Shown here: in pieces, positions 27,402-36,667 of the stretch | How positions within the stretch are numbered: position 1 is the stretch's first letter | Layout: each line of letters starts with the position of its first letter | Source: CAYRFE01 sp964423645 [NCBI: uncultured bacterium] | Lineage (GTDB): Bacteria > Macinerneyibacteriota > Macinerneyibacteria > Macinerneyibacteriales | Assembly: GCA_964423645.1 (NCBI GenBank) | Contig: CAYRFE010000008.1 | Coordinates: 17,606-81,605 of the forward strand | Direction: 5' to 3' | Length of the DNA stretch: 64,000 bases | Notes under the pieces: generated by a model | What the model saw: the letters and a program-made list of their open reading frames with translations, nothing else | What the model was told of the DNA's origin: nothing | The model's database searches: none | Position numbers and translations under genes: made by a program

Positions 27402-28010
27402 TTAAAACATGAAGCCGACGGTAGCATATAAAGTGCGCAAATTAACTGCATCGCCTTCATTATCTTTCATGATATCGGTAAGACCATGATTATAGCGCGC
27501 ATCGAGTACGAGTTTGCTGATCTTTACCTGCACACCCATGATAGCGCCCATTTCTGTTGTATTTATGAAATCTTTCAAGTCCATTGAGTCTACTTCTTCA
27601 CCATCGATTTCAACAATTTCTTCAGCAGTTGTTAAAAAACCAAAACTTACTCCGCCGTATACTTTTACTATAGGAAGAAGATTCAATTTTGCCATTACAG
27701 GAACTTCGATATAATCGAGTTTGAGGTTTATCAATAAATCGCCCTCTTCTTCAAAAGTGTATTTCTCGCCCTTTTGAGTATACAACACTTCGGCGCCAAG
27801 TGAAATCGGACCCATAGGCATTTCCATCATGATACCACCGGTCAAACCGAATTTCAATGGGTTGTCGAGACCTTCGAAATCACCATTCTCTTCACCCCAT
27901 ACTACATTACCCAATACTAATCCGCCCTTGATACCAAACTCAGGACCCATAGCATTCACAGAAAACACAGCAACTAAAGCCACCAACAACACAACCAACA
28001 TTTTTTTCAT
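27402..28010 (-). CDS. Outer-membrane beta-barrel protein, tandem paralogue 3
   Basis: This is the third copy, 202 aa, with the signal peptide MKKMLVVLLVALVAVFSVNA. It shares YIEVPVMAKLNLLP, EMGAIMGVQVKISKLV and the TLYATVGFMF end with the other two. Its putative loops are acidic (GEENGDFEGLDN, EEEGD). It is the most upstream copy and its promoter region is a little more diverged, so it may be the oldest, though that is inference. CGGAGG precedes the ATG. Confidence 0.85.
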   Translation of the reverse strand: MKKMLVVLLVALVAVFSVNAMGPEFGIKGGLVLGNVVWGEENGDFEGLDNPLKFGLTGGIMMEMPMGPISLGAEVLYTQKGEKYTFEEEGDLLINLKLDYIEVPVMAKLNLLPIVKVYGGVSFGFLTTAEEIVEIDGEEVDSMDLKDFINTTEMGAIMGVQVKISKLVLDARYNHGLTDIMKDNEGDAVNLRTLYATVGFMF

Positions 28011-28036
28011 ACGGTCACCTCCGTTTTTCATACACA

Positions 28037-28065
28037 AATATACACCCGTACGACCTATTTTTCAA
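28037..28065 (-). promoter_or_regulatory. Promoter of outer-membrane paralogue 3
   Basis: TTGAAA (28060-28065), a 17-bp spacer and TATATT (28037-28042) on the minus strand. Confidence 0.6.
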
Positions 28066-28092
28066 GGCAAAAACAAAATTGATACATAAAAA

Positions 28093-28112
28093 AAGCCGCC
28101 CGAAGGCGGCTT
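28093..28112 (-). terminator. Terminator of the large outer-membrane protein gene
   Basis: An AAGCCGCC/GGCGGCTT stem with loop CGAA (TTCG on the minus strand) is followed by a T-run on the minus strand. Confidence 0.85.
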
Positions 28113-28134
28113 CCGAAAAAAAGATTCTATACAA

Positions 28135-29628
28135 TTAGAAAGTAAATGAAAGACCACCGGTGAAACCGACACCTTGAGAATTCAAATCTACTTCGTCATT
28201 CCAGTCACCTTCATCACCATTTTCAGTATACTTTGTTGGATTCGCATACATATCGACCATTAAATTACCAAATACTGCAATTTCAGGAGTAAGAAGTACA
28301 TCAAGTCCTGCTCTTCCGGTAAAACCGATCGCATTTGCTTTCAATTCAGAGTTAGCGTCATCACCTTTGACTGTAACCATACTATACCCGCCTGCAACGC
28401 CAAGGTTAAGCGCAAAACGGTTAAAATACACTCTATATCCCACACCAGCGTTAATAATAACCTGAGAAGCGGTTACTCCCTCAATTCCTTCTTCAAAACT
28501 CGGCATCGTATATCTTCCGCCGATTTCAAAATATAATTCTGATACATTGACAACCGGGCCAAGATCGTACGCCATGGTAACATGAATAGAAGGATGAATC
28601 CCTTTTATTGGTTCTTCATTGCCCCATGCATATTTCAACGGACTCATACCGAATGCAGCACGGAACTCAAGACCGAGTTTACCGTCTTCTTTCGCCTGAT
28701 CGCCTTCTTCGGCACTTCCGATAAGGATCTGCGCTTCAGATTTGGTCTCATCAATCTTACGAACCTTACCGAATGATTTCATTATCAATTTGCCGTCTGC
28801 GGTATACGTATATGTTTTGTAGCGGTGATCCATTTTAATGCCGCTGTCTTTACCAAAATCAAAACCAAAACGCCCGCCGCCGATCATGGTAACAACTGCA
28901 CTGATCGTAAATTCAGGTGTATTACGAAGATCTTTTTTTATTACTTCAAAAAGACCGGCAACCGAATTGCGGAAATTCGTCTGTTTTTCTTTTTCTTCAG
29001 TCGACAGATTTTTCAGATCGCTGTTGTCAACACTGAAGGTACTTAAACCGGACATTAACGCACCAAGCACACTGGTCTTGTTATTTGCAGTCAGTGTGTG
29101 AATTTTTTCTTTTGTTTCAACATTGTAAATATCAAAATGCATTGCCATAGTGTAGGTATACTCGGTATACACTTCTTCTTGACCAAGCAAATTCTTTTTC
29201 TTTTTTTCTTTGGTAACCACGCTGATGGTGTCAATATAAGGAACGGCAGCATAAGAATGATTAAGAGTCTTAATCAAATCATCTGCAGTCACCATTGCTT
29301 CTTTAAACTTCCCGTCTGCTTCCATACGCTGTGCGGCGATATCACGCAAATTTGCTTTGATAAACGCTTCCGCATTATCAAGGAAGCTTTGGAGAGACCC
29401 TTTGTTCACATCAAAAAAATCCACGCGTTTAAAATCAGCAACAAACATCTTATACATCTGTTTGTCAACGAATACTTCACGATCTCTGTTCATCTCACCT
29501 CTTGCATCGGGACCGTACTGAACAGGGAAAATAAACAATGATTTACGCTCATACTTCGTGAGCTCTTGAGCAAATACACTACCCAAAGCGACAGCCAATA
29601 CCAAAACCAACAACACAACCTTTTTCAT
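28135..29628 (-). CDS. Outer-membrane protein with N-terminal periplasmic domain
   Basis: This is a 497-aa exported protein. The signal peptide (MKKVVLLVLVLAVALGSVFA) is followed by an alpha/beta region to about residue 235 (starting ERKSLFIFPVQYG), which could be a CsgG/LpoB-like periplasmic domain but is not firmly recognised. The C-terminal half (about 240-497) is rich in alternating strands and ends in GLSFTF, the mark of a barrel protein. AAGGAGG precedes the ATG. It has its own promoter and a strong terminator and is the fourth outer-membrane protein gene in a row. Confidence 0.8.
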   Translation of the reverse strand: MKKVVLLVLVLAVALGSVFAQELTKYERKSLFIFPVQYGPDARGEMNRDREVFVDKQMYKMFVADFKRVDFFDVNKGSLQSFLDNAEAFIKANLRDIAAQRMEADGKFKEAMVTADDLIKTLNHSYAAVPYIDTISVVTKEKKKKNLLGQEEVYTEYTYTMAMHFDIYNVETKEKIHTLTANNKTSVLGALMSGLSTFSVDNSDLKNLSTEEKEKQTNFRNSVAGLFEVIKKDLRNTPEFTISAVVTMIGGGRFGFDFGKDSGIKMDHRYKTYTYTADGKLIMKSFGKVRKIDETKSEAQILIGSAEEGDQAKEDGKLGLEFRAAFGMSPLKYAWGNEEPIKGIHPSIHVTMAYDLGPVVNVSELYFEIGGRYTMPSFEEGIEGVTASQVIINAGVGYRVYFNRFALNLGVAGGYSMVTVKGDDANSELKANAIGFTGRAGLDVLLTPEIAVFGNLMVDMYANPTKYTENGDEGDWNDEVDLNSQGVGFTGGLSFTF

Positions 29629-29664
29629 AGAAAAAACCTCCTTCGTTATTTCAGTTCACATGCC

Positions 29665-29693
29665 AGTATACACCTGCCATTGTTATTTTGCAA
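29665..29693 (-). promoter_or_regulatory. Promoter of the large outer-membrane protein gene
   Basis: TTGCAA (29688-29693), a 17-bp spacer and TATACT (29665-29670) on the minus strand. Confidence 0.6.
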
Positions 29694-29777
29694 GGTGTTT
29701 TTACCCTTTTATTTTGTATCTGTTGAAGATAATAAAAAACGCAAAAAGTACAATTTTTTAATCTAAATGAGTTAAAT

Positions 29778-29896
29778 TCCCCGAAGCTTGCTTTGGCGTT
29801 ACTATTATAGTTTTGTTATTATAAAGGGTGTGGTGACGGCAAACAAATAAAGCATTTTTTTGAGGAGATACACCGTAGCTTGCTGCAGGGTAGTTC
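29778..29896 (-). repeat. Class-2 interspersed repeat, short form (copy 3)
   Basis: Read on the minus strand it begins GAACTACC, continues AGCAAGCTACGGTGTATCTCC, then CACACCC, the TATAATAACAAAACTATAATAG block and an AAGCAAGCTTCGG end. It lacks the CCCACCCC and hairpin core of copies 1 and 2. The rest of the region up to 30013 shows no gene. Confidence 0.6.
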
Positions 29897-30013
29897 ATTA
29901 GGTATACACTCACAAATGAAATACTGCACCGCACGTATCCCACAATATCACTACGCCGTTGCTTCGCCCCCTCCACTGCTCTTCTTATCACAATAGACCG
30001 TTGAAGTAAAAAA

Positions 30014-30877
30014 CTATAACGAAAATATGTCTAATGTGCGACAAAAGTCACTATACGACATTTCCAGTGAACGAATCACGGTTTCAGTAAAGAGTTGCGG
30101 AGAATACTTTTGGCTATTCATACGAAGTTGTTCCTCAATCCGTGATGCGTAAATAAGTTTCCTGTTGGTCATATGCACAGCGCGTTCGATCCCGTTCAGT
30201 TCAGGCTCTCGCCCACTTGCAAGTGCTTCGATATAACGCAAAGTATGTGTCACAATTTCATCCGTCACACGTCCGCTGTGCGCACTAAGCATAATATGAG
30301 GTTTCATTTCTATCATCGAATGCAGAGATCTCAGATATACATCAAAATGATGCCATGCAACGCACGGCAACGGAGCTTCCCACATATCACCCGCAAAAAT
30401 CACACCGTCGCGTGCATCATACAATAAAGACGAATCTGCAGTATGACCCGGTGCATGAAAAAGCGTTATTTCTTCATTATGAAATATGAAACTGTCAAAA
30501 AATATTTCATTCGGTAAATACGTCTCATTTTCTCCGCATGCTAAATCTTTCAATGCCATTCGAAATGCTTCGTTTTTTTCAGCCATCAGGGTGTGTGTTC
30601 GTTCATGTGCACATATTTTTGAATCTTTAAAGAATGTATTACCCCACACATGATCATAATCGGCATGGGTATTGAAAACAGTGATCGGCTTATCTCCAAA
30701 CGTATCCTTAAGAAGCGAAACGACCACTTGCATTGCGGCAGCACCAAGATAAGTGTCACATAGCAGTATATAATCGGCACATCCGATCGCATACACTGCC
30801 GTAGGGAAAGAAAACATTTCAGTCGTACAGGTTATGAGTAACCCGCGAGAGCCGATTTTTTCCGTTGAAAATGTCAC
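30014..30877 (-). CDS. Metallo-beta-lactamase-fold hydrolase
   Basis: This is a 287-aa MBL-fold protein. The metal motif reads THADYDH, so the second His of the usual HxHxDH is Asp, a variant seen in some subfamilies. Further ligands are HAPGHTADS, FAGDMWE and SAHSG. The C-terminal region is helical. I start at the GTG at 30877, which overlaps the preceding stop as GTGA. An alternative GTG at 30910 has no ribosome-binding site. It is translationally coupled to the gate-domain membrane protein upstream. The substrate is unknown. Confidence 0.82.
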   Translation of the reverse strand: MTFSTEKIGSRGLLITCTTEMFSFPTAVYAIGCADYILLCDTYLGAAAMQVVVSLLKDTFGDKPITVFNTHADYDHVWGNTFFKDSKICAHERTHTLMAEKNEAFRMALKDLACGENETYLPNEIFFDSFIFHNEEITLFHAPGHTADSSLLYDARDGVIFAGDMWEAPLPCVAWHHFDVYLRSLHSMIEMKPHIMLSAHSGRVTDEIVTHTLRYIEALASGREPELNGIERAVHMTNRKLIYASRIEEQLRMNSQKYSPQLFTETVIRSLEMSYSDFCRTLDIFSL

Positions 30878-31851
30878 GAGGCATTCTCTTCTTTCGGTAT
30901 ACGTACGCACAATCGATGCACGACCGAAAGGGGAAGTCGCTCAACAAAACGCACCATTATCCACATGACAATGAGCGTGAACAGTACACGCCCGATCAAA
31001 ACCCCGGTGATCGATGCGCCAAGGGACATCATGAGAAGCGTGTCCTCGATAACACTGTGAGATAAACCCATGAGTGCCATCGCATAAAAAATATCTTTTT
31101 TTGATATATGTCCCGCTTGTGCTTCCTTAATGATCAGTCCTCCACCATATGCCACGCCGAGCGTCATACCTATCATGGTAAGATCAGCCACTTCACTTCC
31201 GATCCCCAGCATTTTCAAAACGGGATCGAACATGCGAATAAGCCATGCCATGACGCCCCATTTTTTCAAAAAATAGAGTACCGTTAATAAAGTTAATATC
31301 ATAAGGAATATTTTCCCGTAATTTGCACATTCTTTCAATGCCCATGCCGATATTGACGGGTCGGTTGTTTTTGGTTCTAATATTGTTTTATTTATCGCAG
31401 TTAACGTTCCGGTTACACGATACAGGCCCGCCAATAATGCGCCGATCGCGATCGCACCAAAAAAACGAATAGAAAAGATCGCCAAAAAACGCACGCCGCT
31501 TTTTGTGGCAATTTTCAATTCTACAAAAAAATTATGGGCGACAAGCATCATCGTTGTCAATATTGTGACTTGTGCAACAGTAAGCGGGTATTCTTTTGAT
31601 AATGCTAAAAAAGCCAAGATACCGCCGTATAAATTGGTAAGCATCGCCGTGACCCATACAAGAGAATATTCTCCCGGCAATCCGACTATTTTCATGATCG
31701 GAGCAAGAGAGTCTCCAATATACGGAATAAGATTAAACATTGACAATGCTTTAATGACAATACTTACCGGGATCATGATCTTAAATAATATCCAGCTGGT
31801 ATCAAATGCTTCTTTTATACGTTGCTTGAAAAATAAAAACACTGTCGTCAT
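30874..31851 (-). CDS. Nucleoside-recognition (gate) domain membrane protein
   Basis: This is a 325-aa membrane protein with about eight helices and two copies of the 'nucleoside recognition' gate-type region (around GGILAFLALSKEYPLTV and GGGLIIKEAQAGHISKKD). It resembles the COG3366/SpmA-like family, whose transported substrate is not established. AGGAGAGG precedes the ATG chosen at 31851; an in-frame start at 31890 falls between the promoter and this site. It forms a two-gene operon with the MBL hydrolase. Confidence 0.78.
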   Translation of the reverse strand: MTTVFLFFKQRIKEAFDTSWILFKIMIPVSIVIKALSMFNLIPYIGDSLAPIMKIVGLPGEYSLVWVTAMLTNLYGGILAFLALSKEYPLTVAQVTILTTMMLVAHNFFVELKIATKSGVRFLAIFSIRFFGAIAIGALLAGLYRVTGTLTAINKTILEPKTTDPSISAWALKECANYGKIFLMILTLLTVLYFLKKWGVMAWLIRMFDPVLKMLGIGSEVADLTMIGMTLGVAYGGGLIIKEAQAGHISKKDIFYAMALMGLSHSVIEDTLLMMSLGASITGVLIGRVLFTLIVMWIMVRFVERLPLSVVHRLCVRIPKEENAS

Positions 31852-31873
31852 ACACCTCTCCTCTTTCATGTCG

Positions 31874-31902
31874 AGTATATCGGAAAGCACCGTCTATGTC
31901 GA
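31874..31902 (-). promoter_or_regulatory. Promoter of the gate protein-MBL operon
   Basis: TCGACA (31897-31902), a 17-bp spacer and TATACT (31874-31879) on the minus strand. Confidence 0.55.
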
Positions 31903-31989
31903 GAAAATTTGACTAAAATCATACCGCAACTATTACTGTACACCTGATTCCGAACCGAATTTTATTCGCTCATTTTTGTGAATCGGAAA

Positions 31990-32099
31990 CAAAAATAATT
32001 GTAGGAACAGAAAATATTTCTGCCTGCCTCTCGAGTTTAACGAGAAGGGGTTTGGGGAGAGCACAAATTAAAAAATATTGTAGTTTTGCTAAGGGCTCG
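31990..32099 (+). repeat. Class-1 interspersed repeat, degenerate copy
   Basis: It has the GTAGGAACAGAAA...TTTCTGCC hairpin, a CTCGAGTTTAACGAG hairpin in the place of the CCCTCCC hairpin, then AAGGGGTTTGGGG, GCACAAATT and a TTTTGCTAAGGGCTC right end. The left end is not recognisable. No gene is seen in 31903-32217. Confidence 0.5.
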
Positions 32100-32217
32100 T
32101 GCATGTGATAGGTAATTGAGGAAGAAAATTCGCAATAATTATTTGATTACTACACGCTCAATCGTGCAGCGTTCGTCCAACCACTTTTTTTCGTGAATAA
32201 TTTCAATTATCAGATGA

Positions 32218-32249
32218 TGCAGGGACAAGATAATAGCCCTGTCCCTGCA
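32218..32249. other. Strong hairpin after the NMT1-like gene
   Basis: TGCAGGGACA pairs perfectly with TGTCCCTGCA around a 12-base loop. It lies 11 bases beyond the stop codon of the minus-strand gene but has no T-run, so it may be an mRNA-stabilising or repeat-derived hairpin and not a terminator. Confidence 0.5.
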
Positions 32250-32260
32250 GAGATAAACCG

Positions 32261-33181
32261 TTATTTCGCTCCGGCCGCTATCGCAAATCGATTATCTATC
32301 AGTGCATTTACGTCAATTTTACTACGCATAACTCCCATTGCTGTCATCATGTATTCTTGTATTTTTTCAAGATCCAGTGCAACCGGCATCAACTCCGTTG
32401 TTTTTACGCGATCAGCCGGACTGGTGAGAACACGTTCGATGACATCAACATCCTGATCCAAAAATGCAGCTCCTATTTTGGCGGCTTCTTTCGGGTTGCT
32501 TGCGATAAATTGCCCCGAATCATTCAAACTTTTTACAAGTTCATACACTGCCGCTTCATTGTTTTTGATGAGTTCATCCTTCACGACAAACACACAGCAC
32601 GGATGATTCGGCCATAATTCTTTTGACAAATAAAATTCTTCTCCGTACCCCAACTTTATAACCTGACTGCCAAACGGTTCGGCGACAATAAATCCGCCTA
32701 TCTCGCCTTCCTCATCATATTCCATCGCTTCCGGGATTTGCGAAGGTGCAAAAACTTCAAGCATGACGTCCTGTCCCGCGCCACACGATAATCCTTTTTC
32801 AGTGAGCATTTTGTGAAGTAACATATGATGAATTGAGAGTTGATAAGGGATAATGACCGTTTTCCCTTTAAAATCTTCAATTTTAGTAATATTCGCTTTT
32901 TTGCTTTTAATAAAAACACTTCCATTTTTATGCCCCAACAACACTAATTTAATCCCGACACCGGATTTAAATGTGTCCATAGCCATCGGAGCAAGTATAA
33001 ACGCCGCATCAAGGCTTCCGTCACACAGCCCCTGATCAACCTCATTCCAACCCGTTTTTGCAACAGTCTCAATTGTACAGTGCTGGAATGTCTCAGTGCC
33101 TTTTGCTAATTTGTCTTTTGTGATACCGAGAATTAAATGATCGGTTATTTTTAGATGCCCTATTTTGATTGGCGCGGCCAT
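32261..33181 (-). CDS. NMT1/NrtA-like substrate-binding protein without signal peptide
   Basis: This 306-aa protein has the periplasmic-binding fold of the NMT1/SsuA/NrtA group (KIGHLKITDHLILG, CDGSLDAAFILAPMAMDTFKSG, KGKTVIIPYQLSIHHMLLH, GFIVAEPFG, WPNHPCCVFVVKDEL). The N-terminus is MAAPIKIGHL with no signal peptide or lipobox, and no ABC permease or ATPase gene is near. It may act in the cytoplasm as a sensor or enzyme, or its partners may lie elsewhere. AAGGAGGG precedes the ATG. Confidence 0.75.
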   Translation of the reverse strand: MAAPIKIGHLKITDHLILGITKDKLAKGTETFQHCTIETVAKTGWNEVDQGLCDGSLDAAFILAPMAMDTFKSGVGIKLVLLGHKNGSVFIKSKKANITKIEDFKGKTVIIPYQLSIHHMLLHKMLTEKGLSCGAGQDVMLEVFAPSQIPEAMEYDEEGEIGGFIVAEPFGSQVIKLGYGEEFYLSKELWPNHPCCVFVVKDELIKNNEAAVYELVKSLNDSGQFIASNPKEAAKIGAAFLDQDVDVIERVLTSPADRVKTTELMPVALDLEKIQEYMMTAMGVMRSKIDVNALIDNRFAIAAGAK

Positions 33182-33235
33182 ATATCCCTCCTTTTCATTT
33201 ATCCATCCGAAACTACGTCTGCCACTATATTTTTT

Positions 33236-33263
33236 AGTATAGCCGATTTCATAATACTGTCAA
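33236..33263 (-). promoter_or_regulatory. Promoter of the NMT1-like gene, abutting a repeat
   Basis: TTGACA (33258-33263), a 16-bp spacer and TATACT (33236-33241) on the minus strand. The -35 box touches the terminal repeat of the class-1 element at 33264. Confidence 0.6.
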
Positions 33264-33490
33264 GAGACCTTTACGAGACTTCCTTTTTGATATCTTTGTA
33301 AAACTACTTTTTTTATATATTTGTGCCCACCCCAAACCACTCCCGTGAAAATCGGAAGGTGGGCAGAAAGATCTTCTGCCCCTACAAAAATTCTCAATGG
33401 AGCGGGCGCATATCATGCGCCCGACTTCGTCCCCACACCCCTTTTTAGAAAATAAAGATACTTTGGACATTTTGAATTTTGCAAAGGTCT
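33264..33490 (-). repeat. Class-1 interspersed repeat, full form
   Basis: The ends are GAGACCTTTACGAGA and TTTTGCAAAGGTCT (inverted). The core runs GTGCCCACCCC, then a GGGCAGAA hairpin (33361-33381), CTACAAAAATTCTCAATGGAG, a CGGGCGCAT/ATGCGCCCG palindrome (33403-33423) and CCCCACACCCC. It is on the opposite strand to the copies at 43737 and 52519. A partial second left end (TCTTTGTAAAACTAC) sits inside. Confidence 0.75.
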
Positions 33491-33571
33491 AAATCTCTCA
33501 ACGATGAGATGATATTCGCGAGTCACGTGAAAGAATTCAATGCGTATCATCATGAAAAACTTGAAGCATGT

Positions 33572-33597
33572 CGGGGTGAACATGAGCGATCACCCCG
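33572..33597. other. Hairpin downstream of the efflux operon
   Basis: CGGGGTGA pairs with TCACCCCG around a 10-base loop, 10 bases after the stop of the last efflux gene. No immediate T-run is present, so it is only a possible terminator. Confidence 0.45.
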
Positions 33598-33607
33598 AAT
33601 GTGAGAA

Positions 33608-36600
33608 TTATCGTTCAAATGAAAAACGTTTCATCAGCGTTACAAATAATGCCGGTAACACAACAAGTGTCAATGCGGTTGATGTCATCAAACCGCCGAT
33701 CAAAGTAATAGCAAGGGGTTGTGACAATTCACTGCCTTTTCCGATACCTAATGCAAGCGGAAATAACCCGAGTATGGTCGTAAGTGATGTCATAAGAATC
33801 GGTCTGAAACGCATTGTGCATCCTTTTTTCACTGCCTCAATCAGTGGCATTCCTTCTCGCATCAATGTATTGATAGTATCAATTTCCAGAATACTATCAT
33901 TCACGACAATACCCGTTGCAACAACAATTCCCATTAAACTCATGATATTAAATGATGTATGTGTCAATAACATAAGCGTTAACGATCCGATCAACGCCAT
34001 TGGGACCGCAAGCATAATAATAACAGGCTGCAAAAAAGACTCAAACTGCATCCCGATCAGCATATACACCAATAAAAGAGCAAGACCGAACGCAAACCAC
34101 AGCCCCGAAAAAGATTCTTTCATGTTCTCGATCTTCCCGCCGATTTTCAACTTGATCGGTTTGTCCCCGTTTAGGGTCTTAAAGGTATCATTGATCATGA
34201 TCACCGCTTTTTCCAAACTTTTTCCCTTTATATTACAGAGTAATGACACTTTTCGACGTTGATCTTCACGTTTTAATTCATTCGGAACTTTTATTGAACG
34301 CAATTCAACAATATCTCCTACTTTATATTCGGTTTTCCCGACAACGATCATACGCTCCAAGAACTCTTGTTTGCTTGGCGTGTTCTCATCATTTTTAAGC
34401 CATATGTCTATCTCTTTTGAGCCATCATAAATAGTAGTTGTTTTCACCCCGACGGTCACTTTTTTCAATTGCTCAACAACTTCATACAACGGCACTGTGG
34501 ATGATGCAATAAAATAATCTTTAAAGCGTAATTCAAGAATCTCACGCTCAAGCTCCAGATCTTTCTCAATGGCCGTGATCCACGAAAAATCCTTTTTTAA
34601 TGCTTGTCGCATCGTATCAGCCAATACATTTAATTGCTCAATATCATCGCCTTCAAGCATCAGATCGAGATCATATTCACCAAAATCAAAAAACTGGTTG
34701 TACACACTGCCGGCCGAATAAAATGTATACTCTATACCATATGAGGCAAGTAACGTATCGGAGATATGCTTTTTCAGCGGTTCAACATCATGAATCGATT
34801 GTGTCGCGATAAGGAAATATCCGGTATTCACCCCTGCGATAGAATTTGAATACGACTTTCCTACATTAGCGATATGATACCGTATCACGTCTTTTTTTTC
34901 TTCAAGAATATTTTCAATGAGCTTTACGTATTTCATGTTCGCATCAATCGTTGCACCGGTCGGAAGTGAATACTCAAGAAAAAACTTATCCTCCTTTACC
35001 GGCGGCACAAACTCACGTCGAATGGTCATGCCCATAGATATGGTTATCAAAAATACAATTGCTGTTATCATGATAATTTTCTTTTTATTCTCTAAAACAT
35101 TCACAAGTTGTTTTTGGTACTTCGATAATACAAATAACAACATTTCATCAAACCAGGAAAAAATCTTTTTGGCTTTTTGTATAAACCATGCATTAAATCG
35201 TTCCATTTTTAATACGTACAACAACATAGGCACAAACGTCAACGCGATGATAAGTGATGCAAGTAACGCCATGGTAATGATCAGTGCTTGTTCTTTAAAC
35301 AATACTGCGACAACACCTTTAAGGTACAAAACCGGTAAAAACACCACGATCGTTGTCAGTGTTCCCACGAGAATTGACGGTGCCATTTCCGTCGCACCCC
35401 TGATAATGCTTTCTTTTACCGTTAATCCCTCTTCGCGATAACGGTCTATATTCTCCATGACAACTACCGAGTTATCGGTCAACAAACCTATTCCAATCGC
35501 TAACCCGCCGAGAGATAAAATATTAAAACTGATCCCAAAAAAATACATGCCGACAAATGTGGTAATAATAGATAACGGCATCGCAAAACCGATAATGAGC
35601 GGAGTGCGAAAATCATGTAGAAATATGAATAAAACAAAGAATGAAAGAATTCCTCCCCATACGACAGACCACGCAATATTTGCGATCGCCTGCAATATCG
35701 TATCGGAATCATCATACAATATACTGAGTTCCACCTTGTCCTTCGTATTTGATTCTTTTTTGAATTCCTGAATTAGTTTTCGCACTTCTCGACACACATT
35801 AACCGTATTCGCAGAAGATGATTTTATAACAAATAAACCGACTCCCCTATCGCCGTTATAACGTGTGATTTCATCATTTTTCTTGACTCCACGTTCAATA
35901 ACTGCAACATCTTTCAACTTAACGGTGGTCGAAATGCTCAGATTCCCGATCTCTTCAACCGAAAAACGATTTTTCTCTAATGACAATGAATATGAAAAAT
36001 TTTCATCGCCGATCTCACCTGCGGATGCCGCAATATTATTCTGTTGCAACGCTCGGCTGATATCGTTAAAGCTAAGCCCGTATGATATCATATCTCTATT
36101 CTTTATCAAAACTCGTATCTCTTCTGTATCAGCACCGACAACTTCACAAACCGCAACACCTTCAAGTCGCTCGATACGGTATTTGAGATAGTCTGATGCA
36201 AATCTGCTTATTTCAAGAAAATCATTGCCCTGTTTCGGTTCAACCATGACCTGCATTACAGGGGCTTGTGCAGGATCAAAATAGAGAATATTGGGTTTTT
36301 CCGCATCTCCTATATCGTCTTTTACCATGTCAAGCTTTTCACGCGCCTTGAGCATGGTGTACTCCATATTGACTCCCCAATAAAATTCTACCGTTACAAG
36401 AGACTTACCGTCGGTTGATACCGATGTCACACGCTTCACATCAGGCAATGTGCTTAATTGACTTTCAATTTTTTGCGTGATGGTCTGATCCACTTCTTCA
36501 GGTGGCATATCAGGTGCTTTTGTCTCAACAACAATCTTGGGTATATCGAGCGAAGGAAGTAATTCTACTTTCAGCATTTTCAATGAGATAGCTCCCAACA

Positions 36601-36667
36601 ACACAATGCCGGCATAGATCATAAATGTTGTGACAGGGCGAGTAACCGAAAAGCGAGGCAAACTCAT
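33608..36667 (-). CDS. RND efflux pump, inner-membrane subunit (last gene of operon)
   Basis: This 1019-aa RND transporter has the usual twelve helices and two large periplasmic loops. The N-terminus (MSLPRFSVTRPVTTFM) and repeated FRPILMTSLTTILGLFPLALG segment are typical of the HAE1/AcrB-like group. TM4 reads LLTDNSVVVMEN, so a single Asp (D398) stands where AcrB has a DD pair; this is common outside Proteobacteria. The start overlaps the adaptor gene's stop as ATGA. It forms an operon with an adaptor, a TolC-like protein and a second RND gene. The substrate is not predictable. Confidence 0.93.
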   Translation of the reverse strand: MSLPRFSVTRPVTTFMIYAGIVLLGAISLKMLKVELLPSLDIPKIVVETKAPDMPPEEVDQTITQKIESQLSTLPDVKRVTSVSTDGKSLVTVEFYWGVNMEYTMLKAREKLDMVKDDIGDAEKPNILYFDPAQAPVMQVMVEPKQGNDFLEISRFASDYLKYRIERLEGVAVCEVVGADTEEIRVLIKNRDMISYGLSFNDISRALQQNNIAASAGEIGDENFSYSLSLEKNRFSVEEIGNLSISTTVKLKDVAVIERGVKKNDEITRYNGDRGVGLFVIKSSSANTVNVCREVRKLIQEFKKESNTKDKVELSILYDDSDTILQAIANIAWSVVWGGILSFFVLFIFLHDFRTPLIIGFAMPLSIITTFVGMYFFGISFNILSLGGLAIGIGLLTDNSVVVMENIDRYREEGLTVKESIIRGATEMAPSILVGTLTTIVVFLPVLYLKGVVAVLFKEQALIITMALLASLIIALTFVPMLLYVLKMERFNAWFIQKAKKIFSWFDEMLLFVLSKYQKQLVNVLENKKKIIMITAIVFLITISMGMTIRREFVPPVKEDKFFLEYSLPTGATIDANMKYVKLIENILEEKKDVIRYHIANVGKSYSNSIAGVNTGYFLIATQSIHDVEPLKKHISDTLLASYGIEYTFYSAGSVYNQFFDFGEYDLDLMLEGDDIEQLNVLADTMRQALKKDFSWITAIEKDLELEREILELRFKDYFIASSTVPLYEVVEQLKKVTVGVKTTTIYDGSKEIDIWLKNDENTPSKQEFLERMIVVGKTEYKVGDIVELRSIKVPNELKREDQRRKVSLLCNIKGKSLEKAVIMINDTFKTLNGDKPIKLKIGGKIENMKESFSGLWFAFGLALLLVYMLIGMQFESFLQPVIIMLAVPMALIGSLTLMLLTHTSFNIMSLMGIVVATGIVVNDSILEIDTINTLMREGMPLIEAVKKGCTMRFRPILMTSLTTILGLFPLALGIGKGSELSQPLAITLIGGLMTSTALTLVVLPALFVTLMKRFSFER

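Noticed and set aside
32218-32249. Intrinsic terminator of the NMT1-like gene
   Set aside because: The stem is strong but no T-run follows on the transcribed strand, so it is listed only as a hairpin.
33540-34262. Long ORF (240 codons) on the plus strand opposite the RND gene
   Set aside because: Antisense frame of a clear RND coding sequence.
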